From Stichopus chloronotus (Eukaryota > Echinodermata > Holothuroidea > Aspidochirotida > Stichopodidae), in the NCBI GenBank assembly GCA_021234535.1, contig SFZH01000008.1, positions 6,828,897 to 6,892,896 of the forward strand: DNA of 64,000 bases, read 5' to 3'. Below are positions 43,481 through 57,600 of the stretch, piece after piece. The notes under the pieces are model-generated. The model worked only from the letters and a program-made list of their open reading frames with translations. It was not told the DNA's origin and searched no databases. Positions within the stretch are counted from its first letter, which is position 1; the number at the start of each line of letters is the position of its first letter. The translations under genes and the position numbers were made by a program.

Positions 43481-46400
43481 TTCCGTTTAAGAAAAAACCA
43501 AATTTATTATTTAAAGCTTGTATTAAAAAAAAAACATGTCTTTGTGCGCTTTCAAGTTGTAGGTAATTTGCTATCTTATTTGGCTCGAACCCATGTTGCA
43601 CATGGTGGGGTACTCTAAGCTGCAGGTGACCGAAAGTTCATGACTTATGGATTGTCCAAACGGTCTTTGCATGTGCGTGTCTAAAAACTGTTTCGCCTAC
43701 GGAAATTGCTTAAGTCCTTATTTTACTGAGGGCGTTCTTCCTTTGTGGATTACAGAGCCATATAGAGATATACGGCTCTGGTGGTCTATGGCGCCGCATA
43801 CATTCTGTGATTACATAAGCCCGATATTGAACCAAGCCTTTTGTTCTTTGTCAAACATACGTAATTATAGTAGCATTAATCGTAGAGAATGTCTATCTAA
43901 GGCTGAAAATATAGTAAATATAGTTTGCTGTTTTCTGTGTATACTACATGTGACACTAAACGACATTAAATAGGCATGACATTATGCCAAAATTTTCAAA
44001 CTACATTCTTCCATTGCCTCTGTCCAAAATAAGCTCAAGGCAAGTAGTTAACTATAGTGATGAGAGGTATGCAACTCCTGAAATTGACCTCATTTGCTCA
44101 ACAACACTGCTTCTAAGCTGCAAACTTACCGATTCTTGTCAAACTCTCTGATGAGAATGATTAGGCCTACCTGTGCTACAGTGTGTGTCATGCAGAATCC
44201 GGTAATTCTGTGCATCACATTTAACGTTTACTGAGTGTTACTACAAAGTCAAATAAGCATTCTTGCCAGAAGAAGGAACAGGCACCCTGAGTGCCCCTTT
44301 GAATTGTTGTAAACTCGAAACGAGTGCTGAAAAACACATCGTTTATGATTGCTCATGAGTCCTGTAACAGGATATAATTTCCGTCACCTACACCCAGCAG
44401 CGTTCAATGCAAATATAATTCTTATACATGTGGGGGCTTGCCTTTCATGAAAACCATGTTACTCCCTTTGCCTTAAAGAAGGCAGTTGCTAGAGCAACTC
44501 AATGCTTTAACTTCAGCCAAGGAGGATAGGTGGTTAGTTGTGCGAAAAACTTCCCGTGCGGTATTCCTCACATTGAGATAAAAAGTGTACGATGACTGCG
44601 CTATGTCCCGACACACTTATATTCTGACAGCATCGGCTAAGTACCATGAACACGTAGCAGTGTTTGGCACCAAAGAGAAGGTGTATCACAAGGCTCCATT
44701 GAAGGAGCTCTCTCTGACCATTCGCGCACACATTTACAAATTACAAAATTAAGTGTGGTACTCTATGGGATAATATTTCATGCTGTTTGGTGGCGCTGGT
44801 ATATTTCAACACTAAATTCTTGCAAACCATGTGTTGAAACTTTAAGAAAGCCCTACATAATATGATCAATGCATCATGACAAGACCGAGCATCATAACCA
44901 GGACCTAAAATGGCATATGACGTAATAGATACGTAACAACATATGAGTGTCGGAACGTATAAGGTGTCGGAACATAGGGGTGTCGGAACATAGAGCTGAA
45001 ACCTATTCCTCAAAATGAGTTATAACATCTATCCTGCATAGTGAACAGAAAAATTGATGAAAAACCTCTGTTAAATTGATACGAACAGAAAGGTCAGAAG
45101 CACGGACTTTTTCATGTTAAGAAAGACTCCAGATGAAAAAAAAAGTACTTAAAATAACTGGGATCTTTATTCCTAACAAGTCCTTCGGGCGCGCTGCTAT
45201 ATCGCGTATCCGCTGCTATTGTTGAGACAGGAAATGCAGACAATGGTATCAACTTGATAGTGAGTGTGCGTGTGGGGGGGGGGGGGGGGAATGGATCAAA
45301 ATGGGGGTTGGATCAAAATGGGTCCCTGGGGATTTTCTGAAGTTAAGTACAGTTACGTCTTTTTGTTGTTCTTCAGCGGTAAACTGTATAGAACTGTTTG
45401 CCACCTGTGGAGACTGAAGTAACTTTGTCATGGGAAGGGCTGATACCATGGTGTCACGTCTATAATTAATACGCGTGTAGTTATAATTATGATAATGAAA
45501 ACAACAATAATAGAATAATATTCGACAAACGCAGGTGCATTCAACTTTGTTGCAAAATATTCGATATGGCGGTCACCTTTTAACACGCTTGAGATTTTCT
45601 TTTTCAAACTTAGCGTGTTTACCATATCGTGTAAAGTTATGTCAATATATTTGTTTTTGGCAGTAATCACAAGCAATCACAACTGTAAAAAGACATGTTC
45701 CCTCTATAATGTTAATTAAAAGGACGGTTGCTATGGTAACTGATGCAAAAAATCACGTTACTTATAATCACTTATAATCACACAAAAATTGCCAATTGCA
45801 TTTCTCTAAAATAACATCACCGCGCATGATGACCACAGATCTGTACCTCAGTGCAAGGGTTGCCTTTTTGTCAGAAATTGCAAGTAACAGCTAAGTTTTT
45901 ACCGGAGAGGTCTACCAGTTGCCTCTCTCTGATATTTTTCTTCCCTAGTCTGTCCAGTCTGCATGATCAACAAGATGTAACCTTCTTGAAGACATAGAGA
46001 TTGAATTTTTAGACAAACGCACTCAAATTAAGTGAATTGTCCTAAAAAATTGCATTGTGTTGTTACGGAGATTGCTTGTCAAAATGATACGTCTTCGAAC
46101 GATTGTCCTTGCCCCTCTATGAAGCATACACTGGCGACCAGTTATCTGAAAAGCTGCTCCTTGATATCTTTGTCTTGAAAGTTAAATAGGCTATTTGAAC
46201 AATCTGTTTACTATCGTGGCTGACGTGCCGTTGATGACCAAGTCTGTGCTTCCTTCGCAATGAAACGTGCCAATCAATGTTGTACATTGTCAAAGGGGCA
46301 TTAACTTGAAATTCTGACACACTCTGTATTACACCCGGCAGCCAAAACGTGACCCGTGATATGGGTCTGCCTACATGTCCACTTAATCGCCACGGTATAA

Positions 46401-49400
46401 ACCAGCGGTATGAGTTTGATCATTTCATCTAAACATACAGCATATGGTGTTATGAGAGGACACTAGAAACAAAGCTACAGATCATACAAAAAAGAAAAAC
46501 AAAGAAGAAAAACCTAAGTGAGAAAGTCAATACATTTATCAATGAGGTGAGTTTTCAGGTTGCGTATCTAATGGGGTCAACACAGCATGGACTTATTTAG
46601 TATTTTCTAAGCGGTTGACACGGAGCATACAAGAAAGAAGTTTGGCTTAATACGCCAATCAGATGACGGCAAACGGCACTCTCCGAGTGTTAAAAGCTGC
46701 ACGTAATCGGCCTTAAAAGGGAGATCTCATGCATGTCTTTAACTTTCTCTCAACGCAGAAAAAAATCAATCTGTGGAAAATAGTTGTACATATCCGATTG
46801 GTTGAGATGATGTAACAATCTTAAGGAATTATGCATCCTCTTTCATTTATTCGTTAGTCCCCACTTTTTTTCATTGGTTTTTGAACCAAATGCCCAGTTT
46901 CTCACCTGCAACTGTTTTTAGGAGTGGGGCATTCGTGGATTGGAGAGGGGAGACGAGACGCAAGTAGCGCCTTTCATCACTTACATTCTAGCTAGAATTG
47001 TGGGAAGACCTCGCGGAGAGCCACATCGGTTGGCGCGGAGTGGAACAGAAATGTTTTTAATAAAAATAACCCTAGATCGCTGGAAATCGTCTCCCCATAC
47101 TCCACGGTCGTTCTTTGCATTCTTGCTAGGAAAACAACCAAAACCCGTTGCTTTAAGATCATGACCCCCTTGCCCAAGTCCACGTAGCTCGATGCCGGGT
47201 TGGTGCAATAGAAGTGTAAACTTGCACAACGTCAGTCAACAAAATACAATTTTATTCCTTAATTATTATTAATTAGCGAAACAATATTTTAGTCCACCTT
47301 TGGGATGGTCCCGTTGCCTCCCCGACGCTTTTTGATCCGCCAGCCTATGATCTTAAGACTTTCGTCAGTCCTCGAATGAACGTAGAGCCGCCATTTTTAA
47401 GTATTGCGATATTACTGGAAGAGGAGTGGATCTCCTGAGGTCGTCACTGAACATTTCGACTGGGCGACGCTTATTGCCTCTCGACCGTCAAAGAATAAAA
47501 AAAAAAAACCTCTGTCTGAGCAAATGACTGTAAGTCGATGTTACAACAACAGACCTGTCATACGTCCAATGAGACGTCAACGAATGGAAGAAAGAATAAC
47601 AACACTGCGTTATTTAATTTGGCGGTGATATAGTAATTTTAAAGTGAAGTACGTAAACACGAATTCGTCTACTGCAACCTTTGGTCAACGCTCGGCTGTT
47701 AACGTTCACTTAAATTTGTCTTTCAATCCCATCACCAGGGAAGCGCTGTGGGACGAATAGAATAATTTCGTGAAACGAAACTTATTTACCTATTCTCTCT
47801 TGTTTTTGTCAAATGTGTCATTTGTTTTTGTCAAATGTGTCAATTTTGTTTAGGAAAGCATTTAAAGAGAGCCTATAATAGCATCGCATCACTCAGACAG
47901 ATCCTACTGCAGGCCAATTGACTGATAAGCAGCCGACAAATTGCTGACATCATAGGGATACATTAAAGTGTTTTGGAAAGAGACTATACAGATAAACAAT
48001 AGCCGAAGTGTTCGTACAAGTTTGTGATTACTACTATGCCATTTCATCAGGCTAGTACTTCTTTTGCATACGGGGAATCAGCTACGACTGTCATAGCTTC
48101 TCTTTGAAGAAAAAAAAAAACAACTTTCTCCTGGAAAAACTGAAGGGGGGGGGGGTGTGATAAGGAAACTAAGACGCCTCCAATGTATTCGCCCTTGTTT
48201 TTTGCTTTTGTTTTGGAAAGTAGCATATCTATCAGAGCCATTGATGCGATTGTTTAATAACCAGAGCTATATTTAGCAAGAGCTTGTCATGACCTAATTA
48301 ACTCTATACTAACTGCGAAGAGTTTGTTTGTTAGATCAACTCAGATCGTTTAACATTTAGCAACTTCATTTACCGGTAACGTATGGGGCAGTTAATTACT
48401 TACATATTTTATAGCTAAAACAAAAACACACCTTGAACACATGAGTCTCATTAAAAAAAATCCCCAGATCATTTTGCAAGCCATTTAATGGATACAGTAG
48501 CTCTTGTTTTTAATGTACCAGTTTTCAGAATCTCTATTTTGCAGGACTTGAACCGATTTGAGAGTGTCAGTATAGTAGTCATTCCTTAGGCCTCTTTACC
48601 AAACAGGATATTTAGAAAAACAAAATGAATAGTATAACTGAATGAGTACTTTACGTGTAGCTAGGTCCTGGCAGGATATAAATGTTATTGTTTCAAACAA
48701 CAATATTACGACACAAATCGTAAATAGGCTGTTTGAATGATAAATGTCACATGATTCCATCACTGAAATAGTCTCATTCTACATCAACGTCAAAAACACA
48801 ATAAAAGAGTACTCGTACAGTTTATATGGCTAGTCTGCAACCTATACATAAATGCAATACCGTTTTGGGCAACTCTGCACAGCAACCACAGAAACTCCAG
48901 AAAAAATTGACTCAATCGATAAAAGAAAGTCAGTTTCATGACCTCCTTAGCCCGTCCACGCAATCTTGAATTTTCATTTGTATAACCTATATAGTTCTGC
49001 GGGCATGCGATACACAATTTTGAGGTGGATTAACAATTCCAGATATGTGGTGGACTGAAAATGCTGCGAAAGATTAAGCAAATTATTGACTGTAATTGAA
49101 CAAGAATTACATCACATCCTTCTTGAGTCAAGGTCAACTCGATTTCGACAGGTTACAATGTCAATATCTCCAGCACGAAAGACTGGAATCTAATGCACAC
49201 TTCGCCATTATGCTTAATTCATACTTCTTTTAACCTTTTAACTGGTTAAAAGTATTTGACAGACCATCTGGGTAATGATAGGGATAAAAGTGGCGCCAAC
49301 TGCTACTTTGCCAACTACTTTGACTACCCCCCTTGCCTACGGGTGCTGGTGTGTATATGCATTGTGTGGACGCATATATAGCTTTTGATGTTTTCCATGC

Positions 49401-51554
49401 AAATAAGATATACGGTTGGCTTTATCTTTAACTTCATGTTCGTCTCAGCATGTTCACATTTCTTCCAGTTTATGATGGGGACTAAAGTTCAAATCTATGC
49501 AAATCGAATTTGTCATAGTAGATACCGACGGAATTATCACACTTTCCTTGATAGATCCCATCGATCAAACGGATGTTTATTCGTCTTGAGTAGATGAATG
49601 TTTTGTTGTTTTGGACAATCCACGAATACTGATTTGCCTGTGGGTGGCGTCTTCTTGTTTACTTTCGTATTATCGTAGCACTCGTACGTATTTCTTATGT
49701 GAAAATTATTATGCCGTAAATGAAATTGTGTACGGAGGATCAGAAAACAACAATAGCAACAAACATACACACAAAATGCTTAATGCCAGAGATTACTACC
49801 TAATAAAGAAATTTCTTTTGGAGATGATAGACAACAGAAAGTAAAGTAAATGGGAATCACAACAGGGGACCAAAAAAGAATTAAACCAATCAGTAAAAGT
49901 TAACAATAACTATTTAGCCAGCTCTGTATGACTTGAGGTGAATAGCGTTCGACTGCGTAAAGAAATTCACTTCGGATCTAAGTTGTGCACAAATTACGCA
50001 TCAGAAATTGTAACCTAGTTTCTGTTCAAGTCTGCGAAAGAATAATCGATATGATGAGAAAATGATCATTTTGTACAATTGTCTTCTCCAAAAGTTTAAA
50101 ATACAATGTTAAAAATGATAAAATGAATATTTAATATAGCTAGCAAATTATAATGAATGTTGAAGAAAAAAGACGGCAAACATCAATTTAAAAAGTATTG
50201 AATGATTTGGTTTGTAGTGAAGATGACAATGATTATGTCAGATAAAAAAATGCAAATTGCGTCAACTGTAATATCGACTACACCTAGGCAAAGTAAAAAT
50301 TGCCTTTTATTCTGGGGTCTTCCCTAGTGCAAACCCATGTAAACATGAATATCATACATCTGCAACTGTGAACATGAATTGGTGGGTAACATCAATCTGT
50401 GGTTTAACTAAAAAAAAAACACATTTGTGGTTTAACTCGTAAGTTTAATCTAAATGTACCCCAGATAAATGATTGAGAAATTTCTAGCTGGCCATTCACA
50501 GCATTTAGCATCAATACCATACCCAGGGGTGTCGAATTGTGACATTGTGTGAGTGTCGATGTTCCCAATTGTTAGGTAATGAAAGAGAGCTGCGAAATTA
50601 GGTGACGGTTAATTGAATTGAACATCAAAGTGGTGGCTCCCATGTGGACTGACTAATAAAAATACCAAGTACGCCTGTTGCTTTGTATCCATCATGGACT
50701 TGAGCAACCCAATATTTCTAGACAGCAAATTCCTTCCTAAGGGGCCAGTTGGTTACGTTGGATGTGAAGAATGGAACTGCGCTCTTTATTAGTTGGTGAT
50801 TCGTTTGTGTTAGTGCATGTCTGTAGTAGTTACCAAAAACCAGGTGGTAGAGTTCAGACGTATTCCAACAATTAATGCATGCTATTTATCTTAATAGCTG
50901 TTTACGGTGCAAAGTCCGTTACGTGGTATGAGGATTAAGTATACGTATACTGTTGGCTACTTTTTCATTTAAGGGGACAGCTGAGCCTCAAAGACGTTTG
51001 TTACCGTCGAGGGGAACATAAATTTTAACGTGAGTTCAGTTCCACGAGACTTAAATTAAACAATAGGTATAGCAAAACAGAACACCCCAAAAGAAAGAGA
51101 TTAGTTAGTATGCCACTGAAGTTTGTGCGGAATATGAGTTAAGGGGGCAAGGGTTTCGTTGAGAGAGATTTGAGATAAGGAAACCTTGCGTAAGGCTTTA
51201 TCAGTTGATGGATACGTTTGCAGACAAATTACTGATAATCGTTTACTGCGATAGTTAAGCATAGAAGTTAATGATTCACAATGAAGCACGTATTCACCTA
51301 TTTAATTTATACTTCAGTAGTGGAAGAAAAGGCACAGTGCACGGAGTTCTGATGAAGGTTGGGCATATACCTCCCACCCAACGCCAAAGACACACCTTTT
51401 TTTCTTTGCTGACTAAGAACATTTGCTGAGATAAGACCTCAGTTAAGTTAACTTAGACCTAACCTTTGTTTCTCTGAGATCATATCCCCACTGGAATCGT
51501 GAAAAAAACCCAGCGTTTTTCTTTCTTGGATCGGTCTGCCATTTTTTCTTTACC

Positions 51555-51625
51555 GAGCATTATATAACGGCCATAAATAGAGCAATATCTACTACAGAAG
51601 CACAGGAAAAATATTGTAAGCAAAA
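51555..51625 (+). promoter_or_regulatory. Candidate core promoter and 5' UTR of GLUT gene
   Basis: TATATAAC at 51561-51568 and CATAAATAG at 51572-51580 are TATA-like elements 45-65 bases upstream of the ATG. A GCCATTTT box lies just upstream, near 51538. Very short UTR if the TATA is used; transcription start not determinable. Confidence 0.35.
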
Positions 51626-51679
51626 ATGGAGGATACAAATATGCCGGACACCGAGAAACTCAAGAATAAAGTCCCAGCG
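51626..51679 (+). CDS. GLUT gene exon 1 (start)
   Basis: 18 codons, [18 protein letters not shown], hydrophilic cytoplasmic N-terminus; donor GTGAGA. Phase 0 matches exon 2. Too short for certainty on its own; chosen because start context, donor, phase and nearby TATA-like elements agree. Confidence 0.7.
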
Positions 51680-54600
51680 GTGAGATAAAAATCAACATTC
51701 GTTTCGTTTTGTGAGATTAAAAACGTATATGCATTCATTTCGCAAATTTCTTCTCTTGTGCGGTTCATATTCGGTCGCATATTTACTATTTTTTTTTTCG
51801 AGTATTTTGTTCTTTTTATTTCTTGGAGAGGGATGGTATCAAATAATAATATAATAATAACGATTAAAAAAAAAACAGATTGCAATCAACAGAATTGAAA
51901 TGATTTACACAATATCCATTGGTGAAATGGAAACGTTTGTATGGCGCGTATAAGTCCCATCTTCTAGTCACTGCTTGTCGCGGCTGGCATTATATCATTA
52001 TTTATTATTTTTTATTACTCTTATGATTACTATTATTTTTATTATTGTTAGTATTATTGTTATTACCATCATTCTTTTTAACAATAACAATATTATAATT
52101 ATAATATAGTATTTGCATTAATAATAGCGGTATTTTGTCAAACGGTATGTTTCATTATTGACTGGAGCAGAAAAAACGAAAAAGGTGACGGTTGATTTAT
52201 TGCTGGAAAAATAGCCAAATCATAATTATCTATTACATTTTGGTACACTCTCTTAACTGAGATTTCTTTATTTCAATATTGTTCGTCTGAACAAAAGTTG
52301 CCATTTCTTTGACCAAAAGTTGCCATTTCTTTGAAGACTCCGCACGGCTTCTCCTAACTTCAATCAAAAGCTTCTAGTGTTATGCACTGAAACAGAATAT
52401 AAACACATCAAATGTAAAGGTTTTGTTTGTGAGAACATGTGGAATCCGCCTTTTTAACAACAGATATGTTGGACAACCAATCAATCCGTAACATGATTTC
52501 ATGCATGGTAATAAAGTTCGAGACACTCATTCCAGTTTAGGTAAAGTGAGAAACAGGTTGGGGGGGGGGGGAGGAGAAAGGACAATGTACTATATGCGCA
52601 ATGCAAAGATCCTAAGAGAGCGGACATCACCAAACCATAAACTCACACAGAATCAGATGCACACTGCCGAAAATGTCTGTCAATAGCATTTCTGAAGGCA
52701 GTAATACTTTTAGACGCCCAAAAGGTATTCAGACAGAGATCTAACCTCTCCTGAAGTGTCTGTGGCTAACCTGTCCATGTGATCATGATATCAGGTGTGA
52801 TAAACATGTCTCGAGGCAGGGTAGTAGAATCTTATAACATTACAAAACGTGAGAATTTCTTGGAGTGGCTGATATAAATATATATATTGTTGAAATGGAA
52901 CGTCCTTGGGCTTCTCGGTGAATCTTTCATACCGCAAGAGCAATCGAGGCTAGAATTCCTTTTGCCGATTTTAATAGTTATTTTTGAACATTCCTGTACG
53001 GAAATTTTTGCCTTCCCTTACAGCTTGCCATCCAAAATTCATCGACAAAATAGACACATTTTTGTTTTGTTAAACGTAACCATACACAAAGACAGGGGCC
53101 GTGCTGAATTTTGTTTTTGGTATCGCTTTGAAATCAACTCACAACGCAATACTTTATGAATACAAAACAAAAACAAATATCGACCTTGATTTCTTTTTTG
53201 AGCTGCTGCTGTTTGTAAACGGATGACAAACCGCTCGATGATTTGGTTAATATGGCCAAATTGGTTCAAAGTTTCGCTTTGTCTAGTTGTTATGTTAATT
53301 TAAAAACGTCCAAAAAAATTGAAAAAAAAAATTCAGTGTTTGAAAACCAACATGAGGGTCACTCTTTGTGGGTTAAGTACCGTACATCTTTGTTATCATT
53401 GTCTCACTGAAAACTGAATCATATAGTACGAATTCCTTTCATCTTAGTCTTGAATTTTAAAAGTTAATTTAGTTAAAAAGTTTAAAAGTTAATTTAGGAC
53501 GGATTCTTAAGACATTTAACGGGTTTTCTATAATTTTTTGAACCGACCAGTAAGGTCAGATCATCATGAACTGGTTCGTAAATGCGTATGCAACCTTGAA
53601 CCAACACGGATGTAAGCAGTTGGCATATGTCATGGTGACCATGAAACAATCGTTATGCAACAAGCTACAGTCTTAGAACGTTCATCGGCTTCTTCTTCAC
53701 ATCAGGACGCTTAACACGAACAAAAATTTTCTTGTGTGCCATTACTGTCTACAGAGGTACATGTCAACCATTTTAGAAAAAAAAAGATTTCAAAAGTCAC
53801 GAATGATAATGCAGTGGGTTAGAGTGATAGTCACTTTTCTAGTTGAAAGAGGTCGACTTGATGTCTAGATTACATCCAAGTATACATCAACATATAGAAG
53901 TCAGTGGGATAGGCTTAGTAGGTCTGAGTCAGGTCAGTATATCAACAATGTTGTTGTTACACAACGTCCTTAAAATTTCCACTTTTACGTAACATTCATT
54001 GTGTGAATATCCACAGGTGTGTACATAAAGGCTTACCGCTTATCTTCTTCACGTTTTTACCTAAGTCTGAGTCTCGGTATCCGGCCACTTAATATAAATC
54101 AATGTTTTAAGGGCAATATCGAGTATGTTTTACAAAAAAAATATAAAACCAATATGTGTGGACAGAGAACACTTCTTTTCAAGAAGCAAGTCTGTCACTA
54201 AACAGAGGAATTTAGTTTTTTGGTCAAAAATATTTTTGTATGTTTTTTTTAATGATATTTCAGCTTTTATGTCCTAGGTCATAGGGGTGGTCAACCTTTT
54301 TGAATCAATGGGCCATATTGCACGAATGGACCTTGTAGAGCTAAATGGAGGGTCATACAGGTTGTAAGCTTGCTTTTAATGTCCTTCTCTTACTATAGTC
54401 ACTGTGATATTGATAGAAGCTAAAGTTTGCCATCCGTGGCTAACAACTTCCGGATGTGACTGTATTTTCAGTCTGTTATTAAATGAATAGTTAAAAAGAA
54501 AAATTACAATGAAACATTTAGTTAAAGAGACTGAGGAGTGATTACAAAAAAGCTTTTAAAAGCTCGTCGGTGTAATCACCCTTGGAAAAGAGAGAAATAA

Positions 54601-57600
54601 AGCTAAATCAATATACAAAAACAAAAGAAAAAGAGAACAAACAGCAAAGAAAACAAAAGCACAAGGAAAAAACAGAAGAAAAATGAGTAAGAGGTGAAAT
54701 TAATCCTGTTTACAAACTAAATGGGTTTTACGCTTTTTTTAAAGTGTTCAAGCATTCTCTGTGTTGCAGGTAATCAGGGAGGGAATTCCACGACATATTT
54801 ACACCTAGGTAACGAATGGTGTTTTGTGAAGATTTTAGTCTGAAAAAAAAAGTAGTTCACATTTTGTGTGACGAGCGAGTTTGGCAGGAATAAACATACA
54901 CATGAAATTTAAATTAATGTTTGAAAATTGAGGGACAATTATTACGTAACCAATTATAGATGAAAATTGCAACACTATAACGGTTAAGATTTATACAATG
55001 TTAAGACGTTTCAATTTCGCAAAGAGGGGTGTGCTGTTGTGGTTTGCTCGTGATGAGACGCATACATCTTTTTTGGAGAAGAAACATTTTGGATCCTTGT
55101 AGGGAGAGCACTGCCCCAGACAATATTACCATAGGACAATTATGGAAGAATAAGGGTATTGTAGAGCAAGAGAAGAATGTGACGTGGTAGTATGTTGCGT
55201 AAGCGGGTAAGAATACCGGTTGCCTTAGCTATTTTATTACTTATGTGTATGCCGGTGGGAAGAAGAGTGGAGAGTATTGGTGTTATAATGACCCATTTTA
55301 AGCTTGAAAATATAGATGAAAATCGCGGTAGTTGGTTGGACATTACCTACTGCAACGAAACGTCACAGAACCCGATTTGATTTATTTTTTTTTTGGGGGG
55401 GGGGAGGGGGACCCCAGGGCAAAACATGAGCTTGTTGCATCAACCCGTGGTGAAACCTTTCCAACTTCAAAATGGAAATGAAAATGACGTAGTTTTAAGT
55501 AGTAGAACTGAAGTACTTTTAAATAGTACTATGACAGAATATTGGTTCGTATTAACCGTAGCTTTAGTTGGCATTGACAACCAATAATTTTTGGAGATTT
55601 TTGTCTTAATTCAAAGTTGGAAATATTAAGGAACATTGTTATTAGAATCCATTATATCGTTAATATCCAACTAAGGTCTTGATTGACAGTTCGGGGAGGT
55701 GTATTGCCAATGCGCCCTGAAATAAATATGTCGACTGTTCTGCTGTGGATCCTATTCCCCAGCCACTTACTCGTATACTGCGTATGAGGAACAGGGGCAT
55801 GTATGGCCAATCGAAACCGAGAATAAAAAAAATCACACCCTATGAACACCATGTTTCGATTGTGTTGTTAGTCTGTTTCTTAGTTTTCAATGTCAAAAAA
55901 GATAACACTTGTGAAGCCCGACAATTTCCCATTCCCCCCCTCCCCCAGTCTATACAGTTCTCCACAACTCCGTCAACTTATCATCCCTCTCTCCCTCCTC
56001 TATTTGTTTTTTGCTCTCCTTTATTTTTGAATATCATCCATCGCGTCCCGAAAATTTATGTGGGGGGGGGGGGGCACTCTGCCCTGTACTCTTCCGCTGG
56101 CCACGAAACTGTGACTTAAGTGTTCCATACGGATAAAATGCTTATGTTTGTAAACGCTTTTTGTATTTGGCTTTATTTTGCATAATGTTGTGTCCCATAA
56201 GATTCCTATACTATGGCATTTTCAATTCAAGGGACTTTACTTCAATCTCTTTTGATGGTACAAAAGAATATTTTATACAGTTATTATCGTATACAAAATA
56301 AAAGAGATTGTGGAGTGACAACAAGAAGCTCGCGAGAGCTTGTTTACGTTGCCAACCCGACACACATACACAAAACAATACAAAAGAAGTTACATAAAGG
56401 AAAATAAACACATAAAGTAGACCCAAAATATAGAAACAAAAGAATTACCCTTAATTGTGATAGTTCATGATGAGATAACTTTTTAGATGTTTCTTGAATG
56501 CATAAAATGTTTTACTCTCATTAATATGGATGGGCAATGTGTTTCAGACTTTGGTCCCGACGAAACGGATGCCAAACTGCCAAGTCATAAGTCGGAATTA
56601 TGGTATATGCAGGTTATTCTTACTCGCAACTTCCCGTTTCGTAGGATTAGTAGAATGAGTTTTCGAATATTTTGATTATTATATATGATAGTTTAGATTA
56701 TTTTAGATTATTATATTTCCATTTTTCAAATACTCTTGACAGGGTCGGCTAACGGTTTGGTTGATCGCGGCGACTCTTGCGACGTCCATGTGCGGGAGCT
56801 TTCAGTTTGGCTACCAAGTGGGCGTCCTCACAGGACCATCAACTGTAAGTCATATTCACTACCGAATATGGGACGCCGGTCGAGACAAAATGATTCTTGT
56901 CATGTGTTTAACCGTAAAGGCATTAGATTCCAGTGTAAACGGAACGTCTTACAGTTCCTGATAATATCGGTGAGGGACTGGAATTGTATGGGGTGGATGG
57001 CAAAGACTTGAATACTTGAGAGAAAGCAGAGAGCCAAGTTTATCTGTTGAGAGTGCATATTATGACCATACCCAAGCACCGATTTATGTAACAAATACCA
57101 CTGCAGGACAGGCTCAACTCTCTTGCAGTTGAGGATGGGGGAGGGGTACAAGACTGAAAGGCTGCTCTGAAAATTCACCTGAGGGGTAAACGTCTAAAAC
57201 TGATTGCACTCTGGAAAATCTAAGTACGTGTAAATAAGGGCCCTTTCTCAACCAAAAAAAAAAAAAAACAGCCGTTTCTAGAACTTTGAGGGGGTGAATT
57301 TCCCCTTCTCCATCCCTGGTATAGTCGACCATGCATTAGTATACAATACACTGGAAAGTTCAGAAGGCATTCTATTTAAATTATCATTCCGTTTATCATT
57401 AATTTAGATCTCATTCAGATCTTCGTATTAAGAAGAAATTTTAGAATTGCATTTAAAGTTGGAATAATGACCGTAACATAGATCGATCGACTGTAAGATT
57501 ATGATTGTTTACTAGTATCTAGCGAATGATAAAATCGTTCAGGACAGATGAGTTGCATTGTTCCTACTTTGCAAAGCTATAGACTGCATTACGCACACAT

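Larger units (their letters stand above)
38322..51500. other. Intergenic region between FN3K and GLUT gene
   Basis: No intact gene on either strand. Contains the diverged 145-bp-repeat relatives (40590-40900), a decayed LINE (41110-42380), dispersed repeat copy B, G tracts (45274-45289, 48145-48155) and a 22-bp duplication at about 47800-47845. A more GC-rich patch lies at about 46930-47200, with no gene recognised in it. Confidence 0.6.

Noticed and set aside
47404..47628. 74-residue basic open frame in the intergenic region
   Set aside because: No recognised motif, splice context or start support; the nearby GC-richer patch is suggestive only.
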